NCBI GenBank assembly: GCA_900317515.1
Contig: ONHA01000005.1
Span: 30,782-94,781 of the forward strand
DNA length: 64,000 nucleotides
Origin: an uncultured Eubacteriales bacterium
GTDB taxonomy: Bacteria > Bacillota > Clostridia > Lachnospirales > Lachnospiraceae
Direction: 5' to 3'
Both the position numbers and the translations under genes were made by a program. Under the pieces are notes generated by a model. That model searched no databases and was not told the origin of the DNA. It saw only the letters and a program-made list of their open reading frames with translations. Of the stretch, positions 1-7,756 are shown one piece after another. How positions within the stretch are numbered: the first letter of the stretch is position 1; every line of letters begins with the position of its first letter.

Positions 1-297
1 GACCTGGCCTACCTCACGCTGGAGACCAATGAGATCTGCCTGGATATCTTCGAAAATGAAGACAAGTCCCGCATCTCCGAGGCCGAGGAGGCCGAGCAGG
101 CGGTCGACGATTTCCAGCGTCTCATCATCAACAACCATGCGGACCGCCTGATGGCGAACAAGTGCCAGCCGATGGCCGGCATCGTCTTCACGGACATCTG
201 CACGGACCTCGAGCGTGTGTCCGACCACGCGCTGGACGTCGCGTTCACGATCATGAACGACGAGTCGGTCGGCTATGCGGAGAAGGACGCGGGCTGA
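1..297 (+). CDS. Na/Pi cotransporter family protein, C-terminal PhoU-like domain (5' truncated by window)
   Basis: Frame 1 is open from the first base to TGA at 295-297, giving the last 98 residues of a longer protein. The helical segment with NHADRLMANKCQP followed by FTDICTDLERVSDHALDVA matches the PhoU-like cytoplasmic tail of NptA-type Na/phosphate cotransporters, where a conserved (D/E)LERVxDHA helix is typical. The membrane part would lie upstream of the window. A stand-alone PhoU is the alternative, but the tail wording fits cotransporters better. The gene ends at a shared bidirectional terminator. Confidence 0.7.
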   Translation, partial: DLAYLTLETNEICLDIFENEDKSRISEAEEAEQAVDDFQRLIINNHADRLMANKCQPMAGIVFTDICTDLERVSDHALDVAFTIMNDESVGYAEKDAG

Positions 298-321
298 TCA
301 CAGACTGTATTAAGAAAATAA

Positions 322-361
322 AAACCCCTGAAACCTGACAGAGACGGTTTCAGGGGTTTAT
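322..361. terminator. bidirectional terminator between convergent genes
   Basis: A perfect 14-bp stem (322-335 with 346-359) has A-rich sequence on its left and T-rich sequence on its right. It can therefore end the + strand cotransporter and the minus strand radical SAM gene, whose stop codon lies inside the stem. Confidence 0.9.
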
Positions 362-1228
362 TTCTTTGAGGACTTTGTTGAGCTCGGAGAGCACCTTCTT
401 CTTGTTGCCGCACCAGAGCGGGGCGATAAGGAGATTTTTGGGGCCGTCTCCGGTCAGGCGGTGGACGATGACATCGTCCGGGATCAGCGGCAGCAGTTTT
501 TTCAGGAGCTCCATGTAGGCCTCCATGGACATGACCGGAACCCGGCCGGCATAGTAGTCGTCGGCGAGGTCCGTATTTTTGAGGATCTGAAGGAGCTGGA
601 GCTTGATTCCCTTTGCGCCGGAAGAGACCACATGGCGGACGGTGGCAGCCATGTCCTCTTCGGTTTCACCGGTGAGGCCGAGAATGACATGCGTGATGAC
701 GGTGAGGCCGGCTTCCGTGAGCCGGCGCACGGCATCGTCGTAGACGGAAAGCGGGTAGCCGCGGCGGATATAGGCGGCGGTGCGCTCGTGGACGGTCTGG
801 AGACCCAGCTCGACCCAGACCGGTTTTATGCGGTTTAATTCGGCGAGCAGGTCCAACACATCATCAGAGAGGCAGTCCGGTCTGGTCGCCACGGAGAGGA
901 TCACGACATCGTCGGGTTCAATGGCTTCATGGAATATTTTTCTCAGGTAGGGAACCGGCGCGTACGTGTTCGTGAAGCTCTGGAAGTAGGCGATGTATCT
1001 GCCGTCCTTCACCTTGGAGGCGACCCGGGCCTTCGCTTCGAGAAGCTGGTCCGGGATCGGCTTCAGCCGGTCCGCGGAGAATTCGCCCGACCCTCCTGCC
1101 GAACAGAAGATGCAGCCGCGCGTGCCGAGAGTGCCGTCCCGGTTGGGACAGGTGACGTCGGCGGAGAGGGCGATGCGGTAGACTTTGCAGCCGTAGATTT
1201 CTTTAAGGTAGGTGCTTGCGGTTTTCAT
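350..1228 (-). CDS. TIGR01212 family radical SAM protein (YhcC/YtqA type)
   Basis: This 292-aa protein carries the unusual CX11CX2C cluster of the family (Cys27, Cys39, Cys42, around CPNRDGTLGTRGCIFC) instead of the usual CX3CX2C, close to the N-terminus. Downstream stretches such as YFQSFTNTY, SVATRPDCL, ELGLQT and the ITHVILGLTGE segment are characteristic of TIGR01212. The cluster should bind a 4Fe-4S centre and SAM; the substrate of the family is, to my knowledge, not settled. Length is normal (about 300 aa). The gene is monocistronic here, convergent with the cotransporter and divergent from the DUF1848 gene. No strong ribosome site is visible before the ATG. Confidence 0.88.
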   Translation of the reverse strand: MKTASTYLKEIYGCKVYRIALSADVTCPNRDGTLGTRGCIFCSAGGSGEFSADRLKPIPDQLLEAKARVASKVKDGRYIAYFQSFTNTYAPVPYLRKIFHEAIEPDDVVILSVATRPDCLSDDVLDLLAELNRIKPVWVELGLQTVHERTAAYIRRGYPLSVYDDAVRRLTEAGLTVITHVILGLTGETEEDMAATVRHVVSSGAKGIKLQLLQILKNTDLADDYYAGRVPVMSMEAYMELLKKLLPLIPDDVIVHRLTGDGPKNLLIAPLWCGNKKKVLSELNKVLKEINP

Positions 1229-1309
1229 GTCATTACGATAACATAGATTGCAGTAACGGGCAAGAAGGAGAAAATGGCCTGATCGTCAGGACATTGAGGA
1301 ACACAGAGG

Positions 1310-2254
1310 ATGATCATCAACACGGGACAAAGGACAGACATACCGGCATTCTACGCGGACTGGTTCGCCAACCGGCTCCGCGAGGGGTTCGTGTGCGTCC
1401 GAAACCCCTTCAACCCGCAGCAGGTGAGCCGCTATAAGCTTGATCCCGCGGTGGTCGACGTCATCGGGTTCTGCTCGAAGAATCCGGAGCCGATGTTTAA
1501 ATACATGGATCTTCTTGCCGGGTACGGCCAGTTCTGGTATGTGACCATGACGCCCTACGGGCGGGACATTGAGCCGAATGTTCCGGACAAGCACCACCTC
1601 CTTGAGGTTTTCCGGGAGCTTTCGGAGATGGTCGGAATTGATTCGATTGGGTGGCGGTATGATCCGATTTTTATTTCCGATCGCTATACGAAGGAATATC
1701 ACATAAAGGCTTTCAGGACCATGGCGGAGGCCCTCGCCGGGAAGACCCGGATCGCGGTCATCAGCTTCATTGACCTTTACGACAAGGTGAAGCGGAACTT
1801 CCCGGAGGCGGAGAGAGTCGCCCGGGAAGACCGGATCGCGCTCGGACGGGAGATCATCAATATCGCGTCGGCCTGCGGGATGACCGTGCGTCCCTGCGCG
1901 GAAGGCGATGAGCTTGCCCCCTACGGGGCGGACTGCGGTGGATGCATGACGATCCCGGATTATGAGCGGTCAATCGGAGCGAAGCTGATCGTGCCGAAGC
2001 GGAAGCCGGCCCGGGAGGCGTGCGCCTGCTATCTCGCCGCCGACATCGGGGCCTATGACACCTGCCGGCACCTCTGCCGCTACTGCTATGCGAATGCGAG
2101 CCGGGAGGCGGTCGCGCGGAACACGAGACTGCACGATCCGGCGTCTCCGTTCCTCATCGGAAACTATCGGGAGGACGACCGGGTGCATGACGTGCCGCAG
2201 GAGTCCTGGGCGGACAGGCAGATGAGGCTCCTGTTGGACAACCCGGATCTCTAA
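1310..2254 (+). CDS. DUF1848 family protein
   Basis: A 314-aa protein of the DUF1848 type. It has the N-terminal pattern DIPAFYADWFANRLREG, the central WYVTMTPYG and GWRYDPIF stretches, and a cysteine-rich C-terminus with CACYLAADIG followed by CRHLCRYCYAN, a CX3CX2C arrangement like a radical SAM or Fe-S site but placed at the end of the chain. The fold is probably a TIM barrel carrying an Fe-S cluster; no reaction is established that I know of. GAGG lies about 12 bases before the ATG. The promoter of the next gene sits at its 3' end. Confidence 0.85.
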   Translation: MIINTGQRTDIPAFYADWFANRLREGFVCVRNPFNPQQVSRYKLDPAVVDVIGFCSKNPEPMFKYMDLLAGYGQFWYVTMTPYGRDIEPNVPDKHHLLEVFRELSEMVGIDSIGWRYDPIFISDRYTKEYHIKAFRTMAEALAGKTRIAVISFIDLYDKVKRNFPEAERVAREDRIALGREIINIASACGMTVRPCAEGDELAPYGADCGGCMTIPDYERSIGAKLIVPKRKPAREACACYLAADIGAYDTCRHLCRYCYANASREAVARNTRLHDPASPFLIGNYREDDRVHDVPQESWADRQMRLLLDNPDL

Positions 2255-2263
2255 TGGTATACT
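2234..2263 (+). promoter_or_regulatory. promoter of the deaminase-SLOG gene
   Basis: TTGGAC (2234-2239), an 18-base spacer, then an extended -10 TG-G-TATACT (2255-2263), overlapping the 3' end of the DUF1848 gene. Transcription would start near 2270, beyond the ATG at 2265, which supports initiation of the next gene at ATG 2289 behind GGAGGGG. Confidence 0.55.
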
Positions 2264-2288
2264 TATGAAAAAGTCAGTGGGAGGGGCC

Positions 2289-4748
2289 ATGGAATACTTC
2301 GGACGTCTGTATCTCGACAAGGAAAAGGATATCATCGTGGAGCTCTTTATGGAGGGGGAGACCATGCACTATGTGCTGAAAACCCCCAACCACGGCACCG
2401 GGAATCTGATCACCAACCTCGCGGAGATGTGCGGGCTCCCGCTCAGCCTCGATGAGGACGGGATGAAGATCATCCGCGGGACCCTGCCCTGCTATGTGAC
2501 GGCGGAGAATAGGAAGGTTTTCATTTTCCGGCTCAGGGACACCAAGGTCGCCAACATCTACCCGGACGGGACGATCGAGCGCAAGGCCTCGATCCCCGCG
2601 ATCTCGAAGACCCTCATGAGCCAGACCAAGGATTACCGGCTTGATTTCAAGAAGACGGTGGTGAAGACCTACATCCTCCGGGAGTGCAAGTTCCGCACGG
2701 ACCTGCACACCCACATGAATGCGAACCTCGACCCGGACATCCTGATCGCGCTCGGGATCCGGCACCAGATCCGCTATCCCCTCTATTACGTCAAGAAGCT
2801 GAAGCTTCTTATCACCAAGGCCCAGGAAGAGGCGCTGACCGCGCAGCGGTCGCGCATCAAAAAGCGCTTTGAGGGCTCCAAGCTTACGGGCAAATACCTG
2901 ACCCGAAGGATCGATGACAACACATTCATCAACTTCGCGGACCTTATCCTGAACAATCCGGAACATGCAGAGCACAATATCCCGAAGATCCGCGCCTCCC
3001 TGGCCGTCATGAAGGACGGGCAGGCGGTTTTCACCAACCTCGAGAAAGTCTATCTCTACCGCTACGTGTTCACCAAGGGCACGGAGTCTGATGAAAAAAT
3101 CCCGCTTCGGAACATTGAAAAGATCCCGGACCCGGACATCGCCCGGGTGCTCAGGCAGATGCTCGCGGACGCGGAGACGGAGGCCTACGGGCGGAATACG
3201 ATTTTCCAGGACAAGCTTCTCTGGATCGCGCGGAGCTATGCGGCGAAAGGGATCTGCTATGCGGAGATCGCCGACACGACGCTGGTGAAGCCCGACGGCG
3301 CGGCGGAGATGCTCCGGCAGGCGCACGAGGTCCTGCCGGCGGCGGAGAAGGAGACCGGCGTGCTCATACGGTTCCTCGCGGCGATCCGGCGGATCCCGCT
3401 CACGATCGTGCGGGATCAGGTGGATGCGTTCGATTATGCCCGGGAGAACTTAAGGGCCCTTAAGGCGGTGAGCGCGGACCCCTATGTGGCAGGGAGCGAC
3501 ATCATCGGAGAGGAGATCAATGATATCCGGGACATGCAGCCGGTCATCCGGGAGATCGTCAGGATCGCAGCCGACGAGCCAGGCTTTGTGGTCAGGATCC
3601 ACGCCGGTGAAAACGACAGTCTCCGCGACAACGTCATGAACAGTATCCTCTGTGTCCGGGAATCTCTGATGCCCGGGCAGAAAATGCCCCGTATGCGCAT
3701 CGGACACGGCCTCTACACCGCGAATTTAAGCTCCGTCAAGGGCGGGCAGCTGATCGAGGCACTCCGCGAGGCCGGGGCGGTCCTCGAATTCCAGATCACG
3801 TCCAATGTCCGCCTGAACAACCTTAGCGCGGTTGACCGGCATCCGCTCAAAAAATATCTTGCGGCGGGCATTCCCTGCGTGCAGGGTACCGACGGCGGCG
3901 CCCTCTACGGAACCGACTCGATCGACGAGCAGCTCTCCCTTGTGAAGATGCTGGACCTCTCCCACGAGGAGCTTATCAGGATGCGGCAGGCGGAGGACGA
4001 GGTCCTTGATGCATCGCTCGCTGATTTTGCGGAGAAAAAAGACCGCTTTAAGAAGCTCTGCGGGGAGATGAGCCCGAAAGAGTACATCAATAAGAAGCTT
4101 TCCGAGATCGATCCGCATGAGGAGAAGCTCTTCGGCGGGGAGCCCCGCTTCCCGGCGGAGGAGCTCCTGACCGGCAGAATCCGGGAACTTCCTCAGGGCA
4201 AGATCCCGATCGTCATCGTGGGAGGCAGTTTCAACAACGACTGGCACAGGACCCGGATGCGCAAAGAGTACCGGGAGCTCCTTGATACCCTGTTTGAAAG
4301 GCTGGATCCTGAGAAGATATGCTTCGTGATCGGCCACCGCATGTGCGGGTATGAGAAATACACGGCGGAGAAGGCCGGCGGGAAGTTTGAGGTGTTTGCG
4401 TTTGTGCCGGCCGTCCTCACGGAAAAGGGCGCGGAGGAGATCAGAAAGAGCGGGGTCTCTGTCAGGGTCTCGATCGAGCCGGAAGGGCTGGGCGTCTACA
4501 AGAGCTTTGCGTATGAAATTTTCAAGAGGAGATGGTCCGTACTGCTGGCTCTGGACGGAAATTCCGCCTGCGCGAACATGATCCAGGAGGCCAAAAACAG
4601 CCGCTATAAGGGGCGCAACTATGTGAGCGGCCATTCGCGGAGGCTTGCGGCCAAGGCGAGGAGTCTCGGGGGCTACATCACGTGTCTCACGGGCGGGCCG
4701 GAGGATGCGGAGAGGATCATGCGAGATATCCGGAAAAAGACAGAGTGA
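2289..4748 (+). CDS. adenosine deaminase-like protein fused to a C-terminal SLOG-like domain
   Basis: An 819-aa protein read from ATG 2289 (the in-frame ATG at 2265 lies before the likely transcription start). The amidohydrolase metal and catalytic set is complete: His140-x-His142 (DLHTHMN), His438 with Glu441 (HAGE), His473 (IGHG) and Asp535 (GTDGG). This predicts a working adenosine/AMP-type deaminase, but the chain is more than twice the length of a housekeeping ADA, with about 130 extra N-terminal residues and large insertions. Residues from about 639 resemble the SLOG/YspA-like Rossmann fold: IVIVGGSFN strand-turn, IGHRMCGYEKYTAEKA helix, and LALDGNSACANMIQEAKN, recalling the GxGT..M signature. 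SLOG folds bind nucleotide-derived ligands in several systems. The size recalls RdrB of RADAR, but no RdrA ATPase is adjacent. Substrate and role are unknown. Confidence 0.75.
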   Translation: MEYFGRLYLDKEKDIIVELFMEGETMHYVLKTPNHGTGNLITNLAEMCGLPLSLDEDGMKIIRGTLPCYVTAENRKVFIFRLRDTKVANIYPDGTIERKASIPAISKTLMSQTKDYRLDFKKTVVKTYILRECKFRTDLHTHMNANLDPDILIALGIRHQIRYPLYYVKKLKLLITKAQEEALTAQRSRIKKRFEGSKLTGKYLTRRIDDNTFINFADLILNNPEHAEHNIPKIRASLAVMKDGQAVFTNLEKVYLYRYVFTKGTESDEKIPLRNIEKIPDPDIARVLRQMLADAETEAYGRNTIFQDKLLWIARSYAAKGICYAEIADTTLVKPDGAAEMLRQAHEVLPAAEKETGVLIRFLAAIRRIPLTIVRDQVDAFDYARENLRALKAVSADPYVAGSDIIGEEINDIRDMQPVIREIVRIAADEPGFVVRIHAGENDSLRDNVMNSILCVRESLMPGQKMPRMRIGHGLYTANLSSVKGGQLIEALREAGAVLEFQITSNVRLNNLSAVDRHPLKKYLAAGIPCVQGTDGGALYGTDSIDEQLSLVKMLDLSHEELIRMRQAEDEVLDASLADFAEKKDRFKKLCGEMSPKEYINKKLSEIDPHEEKLFGGEPRFPAEELLTGRIRELPQGKIPIVIVGGSFNNDWHRTRMRKEYRELLDTLFERLDPEKICFVIGHRMCGYEKYTAEKAGGKFEVFAFVPAVLTEKGAEEIRKSGVSVRVSIEPEGLGVYKSFAYEIFKRRWSVLLALDGNSACANMIQEAKNSRYKGRNYVSGHSRRLAAKARSLGGYITCLTGGPEDAERIMRDIRKKTE

Positions 4749-4765
4749 GGCATGCACTGAAGGGA

Positions 4766-4945
4766 GATATTGCCTGCGCACCGCCTGCGCCCTTCGGGCT
4801 TGCGGCGGCGCTCCCAAAAAACTCGCACTTTCCTGCATCGCTTCGCGCTGCAAGTGCTCGTTTTTTGTTAGCGTCTCTCATGCCCGTGCAGCCGGGCTCG
4901 CGCAAGCGCGGCCGGCATGCACGGGCATGGAGACCAGGCAATATC
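4766..4945. repeat. 180-bp palindromic intergenic element with 11-bp terminal inverted repeats
   Basis: The 314-base gap before clpB holds a nested palindrome. The outer arms GATATTGCCTG (4766-4776) and CAGGCAATATC (4935-4945) are perfect 11-bp inverted repeats. Inside are CATGCCCGTGCA (4879-4890) and TGCACGGGCATG (4918-4929), also perfect, and an imperfect arm pair around 4814-4830 and 4852-4867 (AAAAAACTCGCACTT against AAGTGCTCGTTTTTT). The layout suggests a MITE/REP-like non-autonomous repeat or a large structured RNA. No credible coding region is present. It ends just before the CIRCE operator. Confidence 0.6.
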
Positions 4946-4952
4946 AAAAACA

Positions 4953-4979
4953 TCAGCACTCACCTCTTGACAGTGCTAA
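4953..4979 (+). promoter_or_regulatory. CIRCE operator (HrcA binding site)
   Basis: TCAGCACTC (4953-4961), exactly nine bases, then CAGTGCTAA (4971-4979). Against the CIRCE consensus TTAGCACTC-N9-GAGTGCTAA it matches 8 of 9 positions in each arm apart from a degenerate outer base. It overlaps the clpB -35 box, so bound HrcA should block transcription and heat shock should relieve it. Confidence 0.88.
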
Positions 4980-4995
4980 CAATTTCTGCTATAGT
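4967..4995 (+). promoter_or_regulatory. clpB promoter
   Basis: TTGACA (4967-4972), 17-base spacer, TATAGT (4990-4995) preceded by TGC (extended -10). It is a near-consensus vegetative promoter with the right arm of CIRCE starting inside its -35. Confidence 0.88.
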
Positions 4996-4999
4996 GAGG

Positions 5000-5023
5000 T
5001 CGGAACGGAGAGATCCGTTCCGA
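5000..5023 (+). other. 5'-terminal stem-loop of the clpB mRNA
   Basis: A perfect 10-bp inverted repeat, TCGGAACGGA (5000-5009) and TCCGTTCCGA (5014-5023), with a 4-base loop. It starts at or within a few bases of the predicted transcription start. Such 5' stems often protect mRNA from degradation; that role is inferred. Confidence 0.6.
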
Positions 5024-5062
5024 TCTTTAGGTTTGAAATGAACAGCCGGAAGGAGGTTTACG

Positions 5063-7663
5063 ATGAACATTCAGAAATTTACACAGAAATCCATTGAGGC
5101 CATCCAGAACCTTGAAAAGACTGCGTATGATTTCGGCAACCAGGAGGTCACCCAGGAGCACCTTCTGTACTGCCTGATAAAGCAGGAGGACTCGCTCATC
5201 CTGAAGCTCGTAGAGAAGATGGGGATCGATCCGAAACAGTTTGCAAACGCCGTGACATCTGCCGTGGATGCGCAGGTCAAGGTGAACGGCGGCCAGCCCT
5301 ACATCGGGGCCGACCTCAACAAGTGCCTGATCAAGGCCGAGGATGAGGCGAAGGCGATGGGAGACGAGTATGTATCGGTCGAGCATATTTTCCTCTCCAT
5401 TCTCAAAAATGCAAGCCGCTCCATGAAGCAGCTGCTGTCCCGCTTCGGGATCGACAGGGATTCATTTTTAAAAGCGCTTCAGAGCGTGCGCGGCAACCAG
5501 AAGGTCACGACCGACAACCCGGAGGCGACCTACGACACCCTGAACAAGTACGGGACCGACCTCGTGGAGAAGGCAAGGCAGCAGAAGCTGGACCCGGTCA
5601 TCGGGCGTGACGACGAGATCCGCCAGGCGATCCTGATCCTGTCGAGAAAATCAAAAAACAACCCTGTCCTGATCGGTGAGCCCGGCGTCGGCAAGACCGC
5701 CGCGGTCGAGGGCCTGGCCCAGAGAATCGTTGCGGGGGATGTGCCGGACAATCTGAAGGACAAGCATATTTTTGCCCTGGACATGGGCGCGCTGGTCGCC
5801 GGCGCGAAATACAGGGGCGAGTTCGAGGAGCGTCTCAAGGCGGTCCTTGAGGAGGTCAGAAGCTCGGAAGGCGAGATCATCCTCTTTATCGACGAGCTGC
5901 ACCTGATTGTCGGCGCGGGCAAGACCGAAGGCGCGATGGACGCCGGCAACATGCTGAAGCCCATGCTGGCCCGCGGCGAGCTGCACTGCATCGGCGCGAC
6001 GACTCTGGACGAATACCGCAAGTACATCGAGAAGGACAAAGCTCTGGAGCGCCGGTTCCAGCCGGTCATGGTCGACGAGCCGACGCTCGAGGAGACGATC
6101 TCGATCCTTCGAGGCCTCAAGGAGCGCTACGAGGTCTACCACGGTGTCAAGATCACGGACTCCGCGCTGGTCTCGGCGGCAGCCCTTTCCCAGCGCTACA
6201 TCACCGACCGGTTCCTGCCGGACAAGGCGATCGACCTTGTGGACGAGGCCTGTGCGCTCATCAAGACGGAGCTCAACTCGCTTCCGACAGAGCTCGACGA
6301 GCAGCAGCGCAAGATCATGCAGATGGAGATCGAGGAGGCGGCCTTAAAGAAGGAGACCGACGCGCTGAGCCGTGAGCGCCTCGCAGACCTGCAGAAGGAT
6401 CTCGCGGAGCTCCGGGACACTTTCAATGCGCAGAAGGTCCAGTGGGAAAATGAAAAGAAGGACGTCGAGGGTCTCAAGGCCTACCGCGAGCAGATCGAAG
6501 CCCTGAACAACGAGATCGCGATCGCGGAGCGCAGCTACGACCTCAACAAGGCGGCCCAGCTCAAGTACGGCGAGCTGCCCAAGGTGCAGAAAGCCCTCGA
6601 GGAGGCGGAAGCCCGCGTGAAGGACAAGGACCTCTCGATGGTGCACGAGGAGGTGACGGACGACGAGATCGGCCGGATCGTCTCCAAGTGGACCGGCATC
6701 CCGGTCGCAAAGCTCACAGAGGGCGAGAGGGAGAAAGTCCTTCATCTGCCGGATGAGCTCCACAAGCGGGTGATCGGCCAGGATGTGGCGGTGCAGAAGG
6801 TCGCGGACGCGATCCTGCGCTCCAAGGCCGGCATCAAGGACCCGAAGCGGCCGATCGGTTCCTTCCTGTTCCTCGGACCGACCGGTGTCGGCAAGACGGA
6901 GCTGGCCAGAACGCTGGCGGCCAACCTCTTCGACGACGAGAACAACATGGTGCGTATCGACATGAGCGAGTACATGGAGAAATACTCCGTCTCGCGTCTC
7001 ATCGGAGCACCTCCCGGATACGTCGGCTACGACGAGGGCGGCCAGCTGACCGAGGCGGTCAGGAGAAAACCGTTCTCGGTTGTCCTCTTCGACGAGATCG
7101 AGAAGGCTCACCCGGACGTCTTCAACGTGCTCCTGCAGGTGCTCGATGACGGCCGCATCACGGACAGCCAGGGACGTACCGTGGACTTCAAGAACACGAT
7201 CATCATCCTGACCTCGAACCTGGGCAGCCAGTACCTGCTCGACGGGATCGATGAGAACGGCGAGATCAGCCGCTACGCGGAGGATATGGTGACGAATGAG
7301 CTGCGGGCGCATTTCCGTCCCGAGTTCCTGAACCGGCTCGATGAGACGATCATGTTCAAGCCGCTCACGAAGGAGAACATCGGCGGCATCGTCGATCTCA
7401 TGATGGCAAGTCTCAATGCCCGTCTTGCAGACCGGCAGCTGCACATCTCGCTCACGGATGAGGCAAAGGCTTACTGCATCGACAAGGGCTACGACCCGGT
7501 GTTCGGCGCGAGACCCTTAAAGCGGTATCTCCAGCAGAACGTCGAGACGCTGGCGGCCCGGATCATCCTCGGAAATGAAGTGCACGAGGGCTCCACGATC
7601 ATGATCGAGAAGAAGGGAGACGGCCTCTCCGGTTATGTGGTGGAGGCGCCCAGGGTGGTTTGA
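5063..7663 (+). CDS. clpB: ATP-dependent disaggregase ClpB
   Basis: Hsp100 chaperone that, with DnaK, pulls proteins out of aggregates in the cytoplasm. The 866 residues show the Clp N-terminal repeat domain (1-145), a first AAA+ domain with Walker A GEPGVGKT near 205-212 and Walker B ILFIDELH near 272, a middle coiled-coil domain (about 405-525, rich in Glu/Lys/Ala), and a second AAA+ domain with GPTGVGKT near 605-612 and [13 protein letters not shown]. Length and the long middle domain identify ClpB rather than ClpC or ClpA. GGAGG lies 9 bases before the ATG. Regulation by HrcA through CIRCE is visible upstream, and an intrinsic terminator follows, so the gene is monocistronic. Confidence 0.98.
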   Translation: MNIQKFTQKSIEAIQNLEKTAYDFGNQEVTQEHLLYCLIKQEDSLILKLVEKMGIDPKQFANAVTSAVDAQVKVNGGQPYIGADLNKCLIKAEDEAKAMGDEYVSVEHIFLSILKNASRSMKQLLSRFGIDRDSFLKALQSVRGNQKVTTDNPEATYDTLNKYGTDLVEKARQQKLDPVIGRDDEIRQAILILSRKSKNNPVLIGEPGVGKTAAVEGLAQRIVAGDVPDNLKDKHIFALDMGALVAGAKYRGEFEERLKAVLEEVRSSEGEIILFIDELHLIVGAGKTEGAMDAGNMLKPMLARGELHCIGATTLDEYRKYIEKDKALERRFQPVMVDEPTLEETISILRGLKERYEVYHGVKITDSALVSAAALSQRYITDRFLPDKAIDLVDEACALIKTELNSLPTELDEQQRKIMQMEIEEAALKKETDALSRERLADLQKDLAELRDTFNAQKVQWENEKKDVEGLKAYREQIEALNNEIAIAERSYDLNKAAQLKYGELPKVQKALEEAEARVKDKDLSMVHEEVTDDEIGRIVSKWTGIPVAKLTEGEREKVLHLPDELHKRVIGQDVAVQKVADAILRSKAGIKDPKRPIGSFLFLGPTGVGKTELARTLAANLFDDENNMVRIDMSEYMEKYSVSRLIGAPPGYVGYDEGGQLTEAVRRKPFSVVLFDEIEKAHPDVFNVLLQVLDDGRITDSQGRTVDFKNTIIILTSNLGSQYLLDGIDENGEISRYAEDMVTNELRAHFRPEFLNRLDETIMFKPLTKENIGGIVDLMMASLNARLADRQLHISLTDEAKAYCIDKGYDPVFGARPLKRYLQQNVETLAARIILGNEVHEGSTIMIEKKGDGLSGYVVEAPRVV

Positions 7664-7672
7664 GAAAAATGA

Positions 7673-7712
7673 AAAAAACAGGTATTTGCTGAAGGCAAAT
7701 GCCTGTTTTTTT
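7673..7712 (+). terminator. clpB terminator
   Basis: A 17-bp stem (7673-7689 with 7695-7711, one G-U pair) and a 5-base loop, closing with a run of T. Confidence 0.92.
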
Positions 7713-7720
7713 GCTATACT
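7712..7720 (+). promoter_or_regulatory. extended -10 promoter of the M15 peptidase gene
   Basis: TGCTATACT directly follows the T-tract of the clpB terminator. There is no good -35, because that position falls inside the terminator stem, so recognition would rest on the extended -10. Confidence 0.5.
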
Positions 7721-7756
7721 GGAAAAAATCCTTATGATTTCCAGGGAGACGAGAAT

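Noticed and set aside
2265-2288. ATG 2265 as start of the deaminase gene
   Set aside because: It lies between the -10 box and the expected transcription start and lacks a ribosome site; ATG 2289 has GGAGGGG.
2289-4748. Complete RADAR defence system
   Set aside because: No RdrA-type ATPase or other RADAR partner is adjacent; neighbours are a DUF1848 protein and clpB.
4749-5062. Small protein-coding genes in the gap before clpB
   Set aside because: Open frames there have no ribosome sites and run through the palindromic arms; composition is low-complexity.
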